DNA of 64,000 nucleotides from Bacillota bacterium (GCA_023421395.1 JAEZTL010000041.1:80834-144833), one strand, 5' to 3'; positions 31,548 through 39,361 are shown, numbered from the stretch's first letter. Numbers and translations: made by a program. The notes: generated by a model not told the origin, from the sequence alone.

Positions 31548-33041
31548 TTACGCTGCCTTTTCGATGCACTCCGGCAGGTTCGCAGACACCAGTGCCGCCG
31601 CCACCGGCGGGCAGACCGAGTTCCCCACCCGAGCCACCTGCGCCTTTTTCGGGTAAGGCTTCCCGTCCGCGTCGCGGTCGATGGTGTAGTCCTCGGGGAA
31701 CCCCTGCGCCCGGAACAACTCTCGGGGCTCAAGCATCCGAAGGCCGATGTCCGCAATGGCGTACAGCTGCCCGTGGATCGTCACCAGCGCGAACCGGTCA
31801 TTTGCCGTGATTGTGTCCAGCGGCGAGCGCATCTCCTGTCCGGTGCCCTGCCCGTAATACTTGATCAGGAAAGCACGGACTTCGCCGTAGTGCGTCCCGC
31901 CCGCCGTCACGGTGGGCATGGGCCGCCGCAGGTCCTGGCCGTATTCCTCGCCGCGCAGCTTGACCAGATGCGCTGCCACCAGCGAATTGTGATCCCGCGC
32001 CGTGACGGTGCCCAGCGGGTGATCGGGGCAGCTGCCGTTGTTCGTGCTTCCATCCCCGAAATACTTATGGACGAACGCCGTAACCAGCGCATACCGGTTG
32101 GATGTGTCGATGGTGTTGATCGGCCTTGTGACCTCCTGCCCGCGTGCGTCCGATTTTTCGGTCTCGGAGTGGTACTGGATCAGCGTGGGCACGGCGACGT
32201 AGTGCGAATTGACCGCCGTGATCGTGCTCATCGGCTTCGCTATACTCTCCGGCTCGTTGTCGAATTTGTAGTTGACGATAAACGGCTCCGGATTATCCAC
32301 CACATACTTCATGATCCCGCGGGCGATCCGGCGCATCGTCGCCTCCGCCAGCGGCTTTTTGCGTTCGAAGATCGACGGGCATGGGATTGACCAGTCAATG
32401 CACTCCGCCGCGGTGCGCCACGGCTTGAGTAGCCCCGCCTGCACTTCGAGGCTCGCCGGGTGTCCGTGGGTCGGCTCCGGCCAGACGATAGGCCGCCCAT
32501 CGCGCCGGGCGATCAGGTAAAACCGTGTCCGGCTGGTTGGCGCGCCATAGTCGCACGCCGCAATCTGACGATACTCCACCCGATAGCCCAGCGCCTCCAA
32601 CTGCGATTTCCATTGTTCAAAGGTGCGCCCGGCGAGGCGCTTCACCGGCCGCCCCTTGCGCACCGGGCCCCAGGTGACGAACTCCGGCACGTTTTCGAGG
32701 ATGATCACTCGCGGTTTCGCCAGCGCGGCCCATTTCAGCGCCACCCACGCGAGGCCGCGAATGGACTTTTCAACCGGCGTCGCTCCCTTCGCGCGGCTGA
32801 AGTGCTTGCAATCCGGAGAGAACCAGCATAGCGCCACGGGCTTCCCGCCCGTCGCTTCCCGTGGGTCCACTTCCCAAATATTCTCGCAGTAGTGTTTCGC
32901 GTCCGGGTGGTTCGCTCGGTGCATGGCGATGGCCTCCGGGTCGTGGTTGATGGCGATATCCACCGCGCGGCCCAGCGCCAACTCAATGCCCGTGGATGCG
33001 CCTCCCCCGCCCGCGAAGCTGTCAACGATCAGTTCAAGCAT
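31548..33041 (-). CDS. C5 DNA cytosine methyltransferase with repeated target domain
   Basis: 497 aa. Motif I SFAGGGGASTGIELALG, motif IV CWFSPDCKHFSRAKG (catalytic Cys within SPDC, the form seen in phage enzymes), motif VI ILENVPEFVTWGP, motif VIII TSRTRFYLIA, motifs IX/X at the C-terminus (RELFRAQGFPEDY, VARVGNSVCPPVAAAL). Between ~260 and ~430 there are about five related units of the type P-x-x-TITAxxxxALVxAF. It probably protects phage DNA from restriction. It overlaps the upstream small gene by eight bases. Confidence 0.9.
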   Translation of the reverse strand: MLELIVDSFAGGGGASTGIELALGRAVDIAINHDPEAIAMHRANHPDAKHYCENIWEVDPREATGGKPVALCWFSPDCKHFSRAKGATPVEKSIRGLAWVALKWAALAKPRVIILENVPEFVTWGPVRKGRPVKRLAGRTFEQWKSQLEALGYRVEYRQIAACDYGAPTSRTRFYLIARRDGRPIVWPEPTHGHPASLEVQAGLLKPWRTAAECIDWSIPCPSIFERKKPLAEATMRRIARGIMKYVVDNPEPFIVNYKFDNEPESIAKPMSTITAVNSHYVAVPTLIQYHSETEKSDARGQEVTRPINTIDTSNRYALVTAFVHKYFGDGSTNNGSCPDHPLGTVTARDHNSLVAAHLVKLRGEEYGQDLRRPMPTVTAGGTHYGEVRAFLIKYYGQGTGQEMRSPLDTITANDRFALVTIHGQLYAIADIGLRMLEPRELFRAQGFPEDYTIDRDADGKPYPKKAQVARVGNSVCPPVAAALVSANLPECIEKAA

Positions 33042-33237
33042 GTCGTTTCGTCCCCCGTATCTTGTTCTGCTGTGCCTGCAGCGTAAGAAGCAGCCGCAGG
33101 AGCTGGCCTTTCAGCATGGCGTTTTCCTGCCGGAGATCCTGAACGTAGTCCGCTACCACCTTCCGGTCCCGGACGCGGACTGTGCCGCCGTGATAGCCGT
33201 TGACCCGCAGGAGCTCGTCCACGTTCGGCGCGGTCAT
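33034..33237 (-). CDS. Small coiled-coil protein
   Basis: 67 aa. The C-terminal half is a leucine-rich heptad region (QDLRQENAMLKGQLLRLLLT) ending in a basic tail (KIRGTKRHA). No family recognised. It lies between the methyltransferase and the sigma-like gene, overlapping each by a few bases. Confidence 0.5.
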   Translation of the reverse strand: MTAPNVDELLRVNGYHGGTVRVRDRKVVADYVQDLRQENAMLKGQLLRLLLTLQAQQNKIRGTKRHA

Positions 33238-33785
33238 GCCCGCATCACCGCCAGCGCGCGCTTTACCACCGCATGAACCCGCTGGGGGGACACGCCGCGC
33301 GCCCGCGCGATCTCCGGCATCGGCTTGTCCTCGGCGTAGTACATGCGGATGATCTCGCTCCAGTCGCTGTTGCCCGCGATTCTGGCCATATACGCCGCCG
33401 CCAGCGCTCGATCCGTAGCGGCGTCCGCCGGATCAGCGCCCGGCGCGGCCAGCGTGTCCATCAGCGTCAGCGCGTTGCCCTCGTCACCCCACACCCGTTT
33501 GGTGATCGGCTCCGCCAACTGGTCGGCGCGGCGCTTGTACGACTTCAGCGGCCAGATGTACACATGATGCAGCCGGTTGAACACGCACCGGGCGTAATAG
33601 GTCGTTTCCCGTCCCTTCGCGGGCGTGTATTCCGGCTCCGCCAGCCAGATCGCCATGCGCCCCTCCTGGACCATATCCTCGTATCCGCACGCGCTTCCGA
33701 TCAGCCACATAAAATGGCGCTGGATCACCAGATGCACCAGCTTCTCATGCCGGATGTACGCCGGGGCTGTTGTCTGGGCGGTCAT
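33234..33785 (-). CDS. Sigma-70-family-like phage transcription factor
   Basis: 183 aa. Region 2-like segment: FMWLIGSACGYEDMVQEGRM, AIWLAEPEYTPAKG and TTYYARCVFNRLHHVYIW. Region 4-like HTH at the C-terminus: IIRMYYAEDKPMPEIARARG then VSPQRVHAVVKRALA. It lacks the long spacer regions of housekeeping sigma factors. Such proteins redirect host RNA polymerase to phage promoters. The promoter targets are not visible here. A start-stop overlap joins it to the gene at 33782. Confidence 0.75.
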   Translation of the reverse strand: MTAQTTAPAYIRHEKLVHLVIQRHFMWLIGSACGYEDMVQEGRMAIWLAEPEYTPAKGRETTYYARCVFNRLHHVYIWPLKSYKRRADQLAEPITKRVWGDEGNALTLMDTLAAPGADPADAATDRALAAAYMARIAGNSDWSEIIRMYYAEDKPMPEIARARGVSPQRVHAVVKRALAVMRA

Positions 33786-34438
33786 GGCTGATCGTCCTCC
33801 GACTCGTCTTCTTCGCTTACGTCGAAGCCCATTCGCTGCTGATCCCTGCGGATCGCCTCCTCCGCCGCACGCTCCGCTTCCTCGGCCTCGGCGTCGGTTT
33901 CAGGCGACGCGGAAACGCGCACCGCCTGAAGCGAAAGCATCTGCACCTGCTGCATGATCGCCTCCGCGTGCTTTGCGTCCACCGGCGACACGATCCCCGA
34001 AACCAGCATATCGCCGTAGCAGGCGATCAGGATGTTCCCGTCCGGGCTTATGCGTTCGAAGAACTGCAGCATCCCTTCTTTGTTTTCGGCGGGCTTCAGC
34101 GCGGAGACCGGCACCATCAAAAGCCCCTGCGCGCTGCCCATAACCCGGTACAGGTCGCCCGCATACCAAACCGCGCCCAAATCCTCCAGCTCACGCTCCC
34201 CGACCATCGGTTCTACGGAAAAGCGTTCGTCCAGAACGCTTGTTTCGCGGATGGACATTTTGTCCGCCTGCTTCTGCGCCAGATCAAACAGCGCCGGGAT
34301 ACTGTCCGCCGCAATACGCACGCCCTCCACCGGGTACGCATTGCGGGTATCCGAAAGCCACTGGCGTCCGTCCGGGCCGTTGATGATGTAGAATATCTTC
34401 CGTGCGACGCACAGCTTTTTGATCGCGGCCAGCTTCAT
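33782..34438 (-). CDS. Hypothetical protein next to ParB
   Basis: 218 aa. Beta-rich first two-thirds (IFYIINGPDGRQWLSDTRNA, AVWYAGDLYRVMGSAQGLLM, DGNILIACYGDMLVSG) and an acidic C-terminal tail (residues ~178-218, rich in Glu, Asp and Ala). I do not recognise a family. It is translated with the ParB-like gene (ATGA overlap at 34435-34438) and may be its partner. Confidence 0.6.
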   Translation of the reverse strand: MKLAAIKKLCVARKIFYIINGPDGRQWLSDTRNAYPVEGVRIAADSIPALFDLAQKQADKMSIRETSVLDERFSVEPMVGERELEDLGAVWYAGDLYRVMGSAQGLLMVPVSALKPAENKEGMLQFFERISPDGNILIACYGDMLVSGIVSPVDAKHAEAIMQQVQMLSLQAVRVSASPETDAEAEEAERAAEEAIRRDQQRMGFDVSEEDESEDDQP

Positions 34439-35775
34439 GCGCTTTCCCTCCCGGCGTCAGCAACGCCCGGCCTGAACAGCACATGCGTCCCGTCCTGCAG
34501 CGCGCGCTCCTCGTCGGACATCTGGTATCCCAGCTCCTCGAGTGCGGCGTACAGTTCGTCCAGTTTGGCGTTCGGCGCGTGTTCAGGCCATTTCTGCCAT
34601 GACTTCTGGTAATAGTTGTTCCGCGAATTGTCGTTGATGTCGGCGTAAGCGGCGTACAAAAACACCCGCTCCGGTGCCGCTTTTAGATCCTGCTCGATGG
34701 TTTCAAAGTCCAGCTCATAGTCGCCGTTCTCGTCCCCCAGTTCGAGGAATCCCGCGAATGCGTCCGTGTTGAAGTAGCACCAGTCGCCCACCGCCAGCAT
34801 CTTCATGCGCATCCAGAACCGGATGATCTGCGGAACGTGTTTCTTGGTCGCCGGGAAATTCCCGATGAACGCACGGCGGAGCTGGTACGCCCGCTCCGAC
34901 ATCGCCCGAAGTTCTACCTCGCGCTCGTTCTGCGCGCGGTAAACCGCCTGCTGGGCGTCCTCGTCGGCGCTGTTCTGTGCTTCGCGGACGATCGTTACCG
35001 AGTAAGACGTCAAGCGGAAGAAATAATCCGTCTCTCCCGCGTCCTCGGGCACTCTCAGCACCTTGACCGGGTCGTCGGTCAGGTTGTGCCACGCCACCTG
35101 GCGCATTCGCGCGGTGTCCTCCGCCTCAGTCGCGAAGCTAGACAACGCCTCGACCCACTTTTCGCGGTTGGCCTCGGCCTTTTCCCGGTCGAGCGCCTGC
35201 CGCATTTCGTAGTCAAAATTCTTGGTGCCGATCGCCTCCAGCACCTTGTTCCGAAGTTCCGGGCTCTGGATCTTCTCCAGCTCCATGAAATCCATCAGCG
35301 TCGCGCCGCGCTCCGTGGCCTTGCGGAATTTCTCGCTGTCCAGCTCCAGCAGCTTCACGCGCCGGCGGACGGTGCTCTCGGAGAAACCGGTCTTTTCGGA
35401 GATTCCGGTCACGCTCTCGCCCAGGTTCAGCATCATCTGGAAGCCCTGCGCCTGCTCGTATACGGTCAGGTCGCTGCGCTGCATGTTCTCCAGCAGCATC
35501 GTCGCGATCTGCTCTCGGGGAGACATCTCGCGCACCGCGCACGGCAGCTCCGTGAGCCCCGCCAGCTTCGACGCCGCCAGACGGCGGTGCCCAATAATCA
35601 CGGTGTAGGCGTCCTCGACCGGCTCCCCCGCCTTGCCGATCCGCGGCACCACCGTCAGGTTCTGCATCACGCCGCTGGCCTTGATGCTCTCGGCCAGCTC
35701 CGTCAGGTCGCCGAGGTTCTTCCTCGGGTTATCCGGATGGGGAAACAGCTTGTCAACGTGGATCATCTGCAGCAT
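34435..35775 (-). CDS. ParB/RepB/Spo0J-like protein, no ParA partner
   Basis: 446 aa. N-terminal ParB domain with LFPHPDNPRKNLGDLTELAE, SIKASGVMQNLTVVPR, and the CTP-binding box GHRRLAASKLAG, then QIATMLLENMQRSDLTVYEQ and a HTH around GISEKTGFSESTVRRRVKLL. The C-terminal half is longer than in chromosomal ParB and not recognised. No ParA gene is found in the window. It may act in transcription or replication of the phage rather than in partition. Confidence 0.8.
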   Translation of the reverse strand: MLQMIHVDKLFPHPDNPRKNLGDLTELAESIKASGVMQNLTVVPRIGKAGEPVEDAYTVIIGHRRLAASKLAGLTELPCAVREMSPREQIATMLLENMQRSDLTVYEQAQGFQMMLNLGESVTGISEKTGFSESTVRRRVKLLELDSEKFRKATERGATLMDFMELEKIQSPELRNKVLEAIGTKNFDYEMRQALDREKAEANREKWVEALSSFATEAEDTARMRQVAWHNLTDDPVKVLRVPEDAGETDYFFRLTSYSVTIVREAQNSADEDAQQAVYRAQNEREVELRAMSERAYQLRRAFIGNFPATKKHVPQIIRFWMRMKMLAVGDWCYFNTDAFAGFLELGDENGDYELDFETIEQDLKAAPERVFLYAAYADINDNSRNNYYQKSWQKWPEHAPNAKLDELYAALEELGYQMSDEERALQDGTHVLFRPGVADAGRESA

Positions 35776-36388
35776 TGGTTGCCATCCTTTCGCCGCCCTT
35801 GACCTTGCGGCTCTGGGCGATCTTCAGTCTTAGGTTTGCGACGGTCTTCCCGGCCATCGTCAGCTCGGCGCTCCCGCCGACCAGGCCGAACTTGTTCATC
35901 ATCAACAGCTCCGCGCGGGATACCAGAACCAGATTCTCCGGTTCGAAGTTCTGCCGGTCTCCGTCGCCGAAGACCACCACATGCCCCTCCGGCACCGGGC
36001 CGTTAACAGCTTCCCATACGAAAACGTGCTTCATCTTCCATGTCTTCGGATCGGCTACCTTGACCCATACATAGCCATCAGCGCGCTCGCTTTCCGTACC
36101 TACCGGCTTGTACGTCTGCGGGTGGTTGCCCGGCTTGAACTGCGTGGCCTCCATGCCGGGGTAGGAGATGCCCCGAACCCCTTTGTTCGGCGGTACCTGC
36201 CCGGGCTTGAATCTCCCGTCCCGCCCGTTCTTCAGTGTGCAGCGCTGGATCGTCCCGGAGATGGCGGACCGGCTTAGCGACAGCCCGAACCGCTCGTTGA
36301 ACATGCGGGTGATCTCCTTATAGCACCGGCCCGGCGTGATCTCGGCCAGGTATAGGATCTCTTCCGCCGTGTAGTCGTGCCCGTTCAC
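35753..36388 (-). CDS. HNH-type homing-endonuclease-like protein
   Basis: 211 aa from GTG at 36388 (GGAGG six bases upstream); the ATG at 36436 is inside the preceding gene. N-terminal HTH (YTAEEILYLAEITPGRCYKE, SLSRSAISGTIQR), a middle loop and an HNH-like core: MKHVFVWEAVNGPVPEGHVV then VFGDGDRQNFEPENLVLVSR. The usual second His is replaced (VVVFGDGD), as in several phage HNH_3 variants, so activity is uncertain. It overlaps ParB by 23 bp. Confidence 0.75.
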   Translation of the reverse strand: MNGHDYTAEEILYLAEITPGRCYKEITRMFNERFGLSLSRSAISGTIQRCTLKNGRDGRFKPGQVPPNKGVRGISYPGMEATQFKPGNHPQTYKPVGTESERADGYVWVKVADPKTWKMKHVFVWEAVNGPVPEGHVVVFGDGDRQNFEPENLVLVSRAELLMMNKFGLVGGSAELTMAGKTVANLRLKIAQSRKVKGGERMATNAADDPR

Positions 36389-36389
36389 A

Positions 36390-36620
36390 TCAATCCTCCA
36401 GAACTTCCGGCAGCCTGAAGTCCATGCCGACGGCATTGTCCTGGATTGCCCTCGCCTTGAGCGCCAGCGCGCCGTTTGCGATGATCTGCGTCGCGATTGA
36501 CGCCATCGCCCGCGCGCGCTCGATCTCCTCCTTTAGGCCGTCCCCCTTCAGTTCGTCGTCGTTCAGCCGCTCCAGCTGCTCAAACAGGTGGTTGTTCAGG
36601 TCTACCATCTTGTTTTTCAT
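36390..36620 (-). CDS. Small helical phage protein
   Basis: 76 aa. KMVDLNNHLFEQLERLNDDE, then KEEIERARAMASIATQIIAN. It belongs to a group of short helical proteins often encoded next to phage nucleases, without a function I can name. It overlaps the VRR-NUC gene by 41 bp. Confidence 0.55.
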   Translation of the reverse strand: MKNKMVDLNNHLFEQLERLNDDELKGDGLKEEIERARAMASIATQIIANGALALKARAIQDNAVGMDFRLPEVLED

Positions 36621-37017
36621 GGACGGGTTCCTCCTTTTGTTTCAGGTACTCCTCTATCACCCGCACAGCGGGCTCCCAGCCTTTGCACACCTCCGCGCGG
36701 TATCCCTGCGCCCGCAGCGCGTCCAGCCACGCGGTTTGCTCCGGCGACACTTCGCCGCCCTGAGTGCGCTTCAGTTCGATAAACAATCCGTGATACCCGC
36801 CCCGAGGCACAGGCAGGCAGATGTCCGGCACCCCGGCCTTGACGCCCTCGGCCTTGAATCTGCCCGCCTCTGCCCTGGACCTAGATCCGCCGTTCGGGAT
36901 GTGGAACATCAGCCGTAGCTCCGGATGGGCGGCAGCGCTGACCGCCGCCCACCGGAATAGACATTGCTGCTCCACGCTCTCCGTGGCCACCGGCAGCGCG
37001 GCCTTCCGCGCGGCCAT
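36580..37017 (-). CDS. VRR-NUC domain nuclease
   Basis: 145 aa. SVEQQCLFRWAAVSAAAHPE with the catalytic core FHIPNGGSRSRAEAGRFKAE, GVKAGVPDICLPVPRG and FIELKRTQGGEVSPEQTAWL (PD-(D/E)XK residues Asp and Glu-x-Lys visible). Phage VRR-NUC proteins act on branched or junction DNA. It probably has a role in recombination or replication. Confidence 0.9.
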   Translation of the reverse strand: MAARKAALPVATESVEQQCLFRWAAVSAAAHPELRLMFHIPNGGSRSRAEAGRFKAEGVKAGVPDICLPVPRGGYHGLFIELKRTQGGEVSPEQTAWLDALRAQGYRAEVCKGWEPAVRVIEEYLKQKEEPVHEKQDGRPEQPPV

Positions 37018-37250
37018 CAGGCGCCCTCCGGCAGGCGCGGCTGGTTCAGTTCCTTCCGGTACACCTCAAGCGCCCGGTCGCATGTCGCAAGCACTTTCGG
37101 ATCGTCCGCGTTCTTTTTCTTCATGGCTTCCCACTCCGCGATCTTCGCCTCGACCTCCACCCGCGTCCGCCGACGTCGAAAGTCCGGAATGTCCCGGCTT
37201 CGCAGCCCGCCGCCCCGCATGTTCGTCCCGCCCTCCGATGCGCGCATCAT
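37017..37250 (-). CDS. Small basic hypothetical protein
   Basis: 77 aa. RDIPDFRRRRTRVEVEAKIA then EWEAMKKKNADDPKVLATCD. Arg-rich start and helical rest, typical of small DNA- or RNA-binding phage proteins, but unassigned. Stop and start overlap both neighbours (ATGATG; TGATGG). Confidence 0.5.
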   Translation of the reverse strand: MMRASEGGTNMRGGGLRSRDIPDFRRRRTRVEVEAKIAEWEAMKKKNADDPKVLATCDRALEVYRKELNQPRLPEGA

Positions 37251-37459
37251 GTATGTTCCCGCCCTTCTTCACGCTCTCCGGCCATCCTCTGCCAGTCCCT
37301 TGCCGCGAACCATGCGGACACAGCGCCCAGACCGTACCCCGCCATGATCGCCAGCATCGGCACGTCCCGCAGCATCCCGGAGTACCGGATCGCCACCCCG
37401 GCCATCGTAAGAAACACCGCCGCGCCCGTCGCGGCCAGTATCGCCCGCCTGTTCTTCAC
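37247..37459 (-). CDS. Small two-helix membrane protein
   Basis: 70 aa. Two hydrophobic segments: residues ~7-25 (ILAATGAAVFLTMAGVAIRY) and ~34-52 (VPMLAIMAGYGLGAVSAWFA). Charged C-terminus (REEGREHT). Unknown function. Confidence 0.55.
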   Translation of the reverse strand: MKNRRAILAATGAAVFLTMAGVAIRYSGMLRDVPMLAIMAGYGLGAVSAWFAARDWQRMAGEREEGREHT

Positions 37460-37713
37460 GCGCTCGCCTCCATCCCCGCCTGTACCCTGATCCGCCAGAT
37501 GCTGTGCGTGATCTGGTCCACATCCGCCCGCTTGATCCCGATCAGCCGCCGGTGGTACGGCTCGTCCTGCCGATAGATCGATGTAAGCGGCTCTGCCTCC
37601 ATCTCCCGGATGCGCCGCAGCTCCTCCGCCCGCTGGCGCTCGAGGGCCGCGATTATCGCTTCCGGGGTTCTTCCCAGCGGATCATGCAGCCCTCCAGCAG
37701 CTTGAGTAGCCAT
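37456..37713 (-). CDS. Small helical protein
   Basis: 85 aa. EAIIAALERQRAEELRRIRE then QDEPYHRRLIGIKRADVDQI. Helical, with a central charged region. Not recognised. The ATG at 37713 is followed by a coherent frame and stop-start overlaps with the next gene. Confidence 0.5.
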   Translation of the reverse strand: MATQAAGGLHDPLGRTPEAIIAALERQRAEELRRIREMEAEPLTSIYRQDEPYHRRLIGIKRADVDQITHSIWRIRVQAGMEASA

Positions 37714-37714
37714 T

Positions 37715-37936
37715 TCATTCGCTGCCTCCCGTGTCGGTCGAAGACCGGTATTTGGACATGAATGCCCGTACCTTTTGGATCACTTCAATGCCAGCTGCCC
37801 GGCCTGTGGTTGTATCCAGTAAAGTGCCGTATTTCACGCCGCATTTCTCCGCAATCTCCCGGTAGGTCAGGCTTTCGCGCATTGCAAATACGGCCAGTTC
37901 AACACCGAATTCCGTCTTCTTTCGCGCTCTTGGCAT
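37715..37936 (-). CDS. Small helix-turn-helix regulator
   Basis: 73 aa. AVFAMRESLTYREIAEKCGV then KYGTLLDTTTGRAAGIEVIQ forms a Cro-like HTH. AAGGAGG lies about ten bases before the ATG. It is the first gene downstream of the non-coding element at 37962-38404 and a candidate for binding the GGTACATGA sites there (inference). Confidence 0.6.
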   Translation of the reverse strand: MPRARKKTEFGVELAVFAMRESLTYREIAEKCGVKYGTLLDTTTGRAAGIEVIQKVRAFMSKYRSSTDTGGSE

Positions 37937-37955
37937 GTTTTTCGGCCTCCTTCTC

Positions 37956-37984
37956 TTGTTTTTGGTACATGATTACCGTATAAT
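37956..37984 (+). promoter_or_regulatory. Promoter of the candidate non-coding RNA
   Basis: TTGTTT (37956-37961), 17-bp spacer, TATAAT (37979-37984) on the plus strand. The spacer contains GGTACATGATTACC, whose GGTA/TACC ends make a candidate operator. Confidence 0.65.
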
Positions 37985-37990
37985 GGTTTT

Positions 37991-38356
37991 GCCCATCAGG
38001 GCACTGAAAGGGGGCGGTCGTATGACCAAACTTTTGAAGCTGCCCGGTTCCCGGCACGCCTTGCGGCGCGGCTGATGCGTGGGTAGGACCACGGCAATCC
38101 AACATTGCCAAAGTGAAGCGGCGTGTAAAGAAGCGGTGTGTGAGGATGCCGCGAGTGCCTCGAGAAGCTGACTGTCTGGGTTCGCCCGGGTCTGCCACCA
38201 TTGGCCATACTGGTCGTGCCAGGGAAACAGGGTGATCATGGAAGTGATCGCACTGAAAACGTACGTCAATGGTCTTGGTTCTCTGCAACATGCTCCGGGT
38301 AAAAACCGTTGGGGGATCGGCGTTTGCTCCTCACAGCAAGCGCCTTTTCTTTTTTG
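37991..38356 (+). ncRNA. Candidate structured phage RNA, about 365 nt
   Basis: The plus strand has a promoter at 37956-37984 and a terminator at 38319-38355 with no convincing ORF between them (the longest obvious start gives a 17-codon peptide, MTKLLKLPGSRHALRRG). Short perfect hairpins occur, for example GATCA-TGGAAG-TGATC and ACCGC-like stems. The block ATCAGGGCACTGAAAGGGGG near the 5' end (37994-38015) has an inverted near-copy at 38365-38387, just after the terminator. I do not recognise an RNA family. The minus-strand operon reads across it, so antisense pairing is possible. Confidence 0.5.
38319..38355 (+). terminator. Terminator of the candidate non-coding RNA
   Basis: A 10-bp stem with one G-T pair (38319-38328 with 38335-38344), six-base loop, then TTTTCTTTTTT. 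Confidence 0.75.
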
Positions 38357-38535
38357 GTCTCGGCGCCCCCTTTCAGCGCCCTGATCGTCTACTCATGTAC
38401 CATTCATAGATCCTGTCGGCGCTTCGCCCTCCATGTCGGCGCAAGTCGGGGCCAGTGCAACAACATAACCCGGCCCCGCCTTGTCCGCTTGCTATTAAGT
38501 AATCATCCAATCCGCCCGGGGCGGCGCCCGGGCCC

Positions 38536-38649
38536 CTATTCCTCGCGCATTGCGTCGGCGCGGATAATGCGCCAGAACACCCACACCAGCAGATACAACA
38601 CGCCCGCCAGCGCGAACACGCTGATCAGGATGATCTGCCAAACCGGCAT
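38536..38649 (-). CDS. Single-helix membrane peptide, 37 aa
   Basis: Translation: MPVWQIILISVFALAGVLYL followed by LVWVFWRIIRADAMREE. One transmembrane helix and a charged tail. The ATG shares a base with the stop of the preceding gene's intended frame (TGATG). Small toxin-like or holin-like peptides look like this, but function is unknown. Confidence 0.5.
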   Translation of the reverse strand: MPVWQIILISVFALAGVLYLLVWVFWRIIRADAMREE

Positions 38650-38782
38650 CAGGTTCCCCCCCCTCCGGGTAAAAGGCCTGTTCGACCATGCGCATGATCT
38701 GGTTGATGGCTTCCCCGAGATCCTCGAACGTCTCCGCCACCGAAGCCCCCAGCACCTCCGCCAGCAACTCCAGCCCGGTCAC
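38649..38782 (-). pseudogene. Small helical gene with G8 frameshift
   Basis: From the ATG at 38782 the frame reads TGLELLAEVLGASVAETFED and LGEAINQIMRMVEQAFYPEG. It then hits a run of eight G (minus strand, 38663-38656). With nine G the frame would end at TGA exactly at the next gene's ATG, the overlap pattern used elsewhere in this phage. With eight it runs on into antisense-like sequence. The run may vary between cells, or be a sequencing error. Confidence 0.55.
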
Positions 38783-39021
38783 GGTCGCGCCCTCTGCGCC
38801 GAGGCGTTGAACTTTCGCAGCACGCCCTCAAGATCCGCGATTCCAGCTTGCCAGTAGGTTTTCGTTTCGGAAAGCTCCGCCGCAAACGAGCTGTATTCCG
38901 CCTCTGTGGCCATCCGCTCGCAGTTCCGAACTTCCCCGCGCATGTACTCGATCCGCCGCTCGACGGCGATCAGTACCGCGCAGAACTCGTCCTGGGTCAA
39001 TGTGATCTTGATGTCCGGCAT
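38779..39021 (-). CDS. Small helical protein
   Basis: 80 aa. DIKITLTQDEFCAVLIAVER then RIEYMRGEVRNCERMATEAE. An SD (AGGGAGGGG) precedes the ATG at 39021. Not recognised. It overlaps the next gene by four bases. Confidence 0.55.
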   Translation of the reverse strand: MPDIKITLTQDEFCAVLIAVERRIEYMRGEVRNCERMATEAEYSSFAAELSETKTYWQAGIADLEGVLRKFNASAQRARP

Positions 39022-39036
39022 GGGCTTGTCCCCTCC

Positions 39037-39258
39037 CTACTTGGTCACGGTCCCGCGCTGCAGTGCCGCGTCCAACTGATCCGGCGTGATGTAGAACCGC
39101 CGCCCCATCCCCACGCCATACACCCGGCACAGCCTAAGCCCGTTGTTGTAGCTGATGCCCAGCATCTCCGCCACATCCTCCGGGGAGTACAGGCGCGGCG
39201 GGCGCTTCGGCTGCCGCGGCCCCCGATCCCCCAGGCTCACCACGTTGTTTGGCCGCAT
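39037..39258 (-). CDS. MerR/excisionase-type DNA-binding protein
   Basis: 73 aa from ATG at 39258 (GAAAGGGGGCGGGCGA upstream). RLYSPEDVAEMLGISYNNGL then RLCRVYGVGMGRRFYITPDQ is the winged HTH of helix_turn_helix_17/excisionase proteins, with the DQLDAALQRG end typical of the family. It may act as Xis or as a regulator at the start of the lytic operon. Confidence 0.7.
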   Translation of the reverse strand: MRPNNVVSLGDRGPRQPKRPPRLYSPEDVAEMLGISYNNGLRLCRVYGVGMGRRFYITPDQLDAALQRGTVTK

Positions 39259-39304
39259 TCGCCCGCCCCCTTTCGTTTGTTTCCGCCCGTCAGGCGGATT
39301 TCTG

Positions 39305-39334
39305 TTGGTCATCGTCTATCGGTCGTGCTATAAT
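39305..39334 (+). promoter_or_regulatory. Promoter of the 39362 gene
   Basis: TTGGTC (39305-39310), 18-bp spacer, TATAAT (39329-39334), plus strand, 28 bp before the start codon. Confidence 0.6.
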
Positions 39335-39361
39335 GGTCTATCCAGTTTGCGAGGTGTTTTT

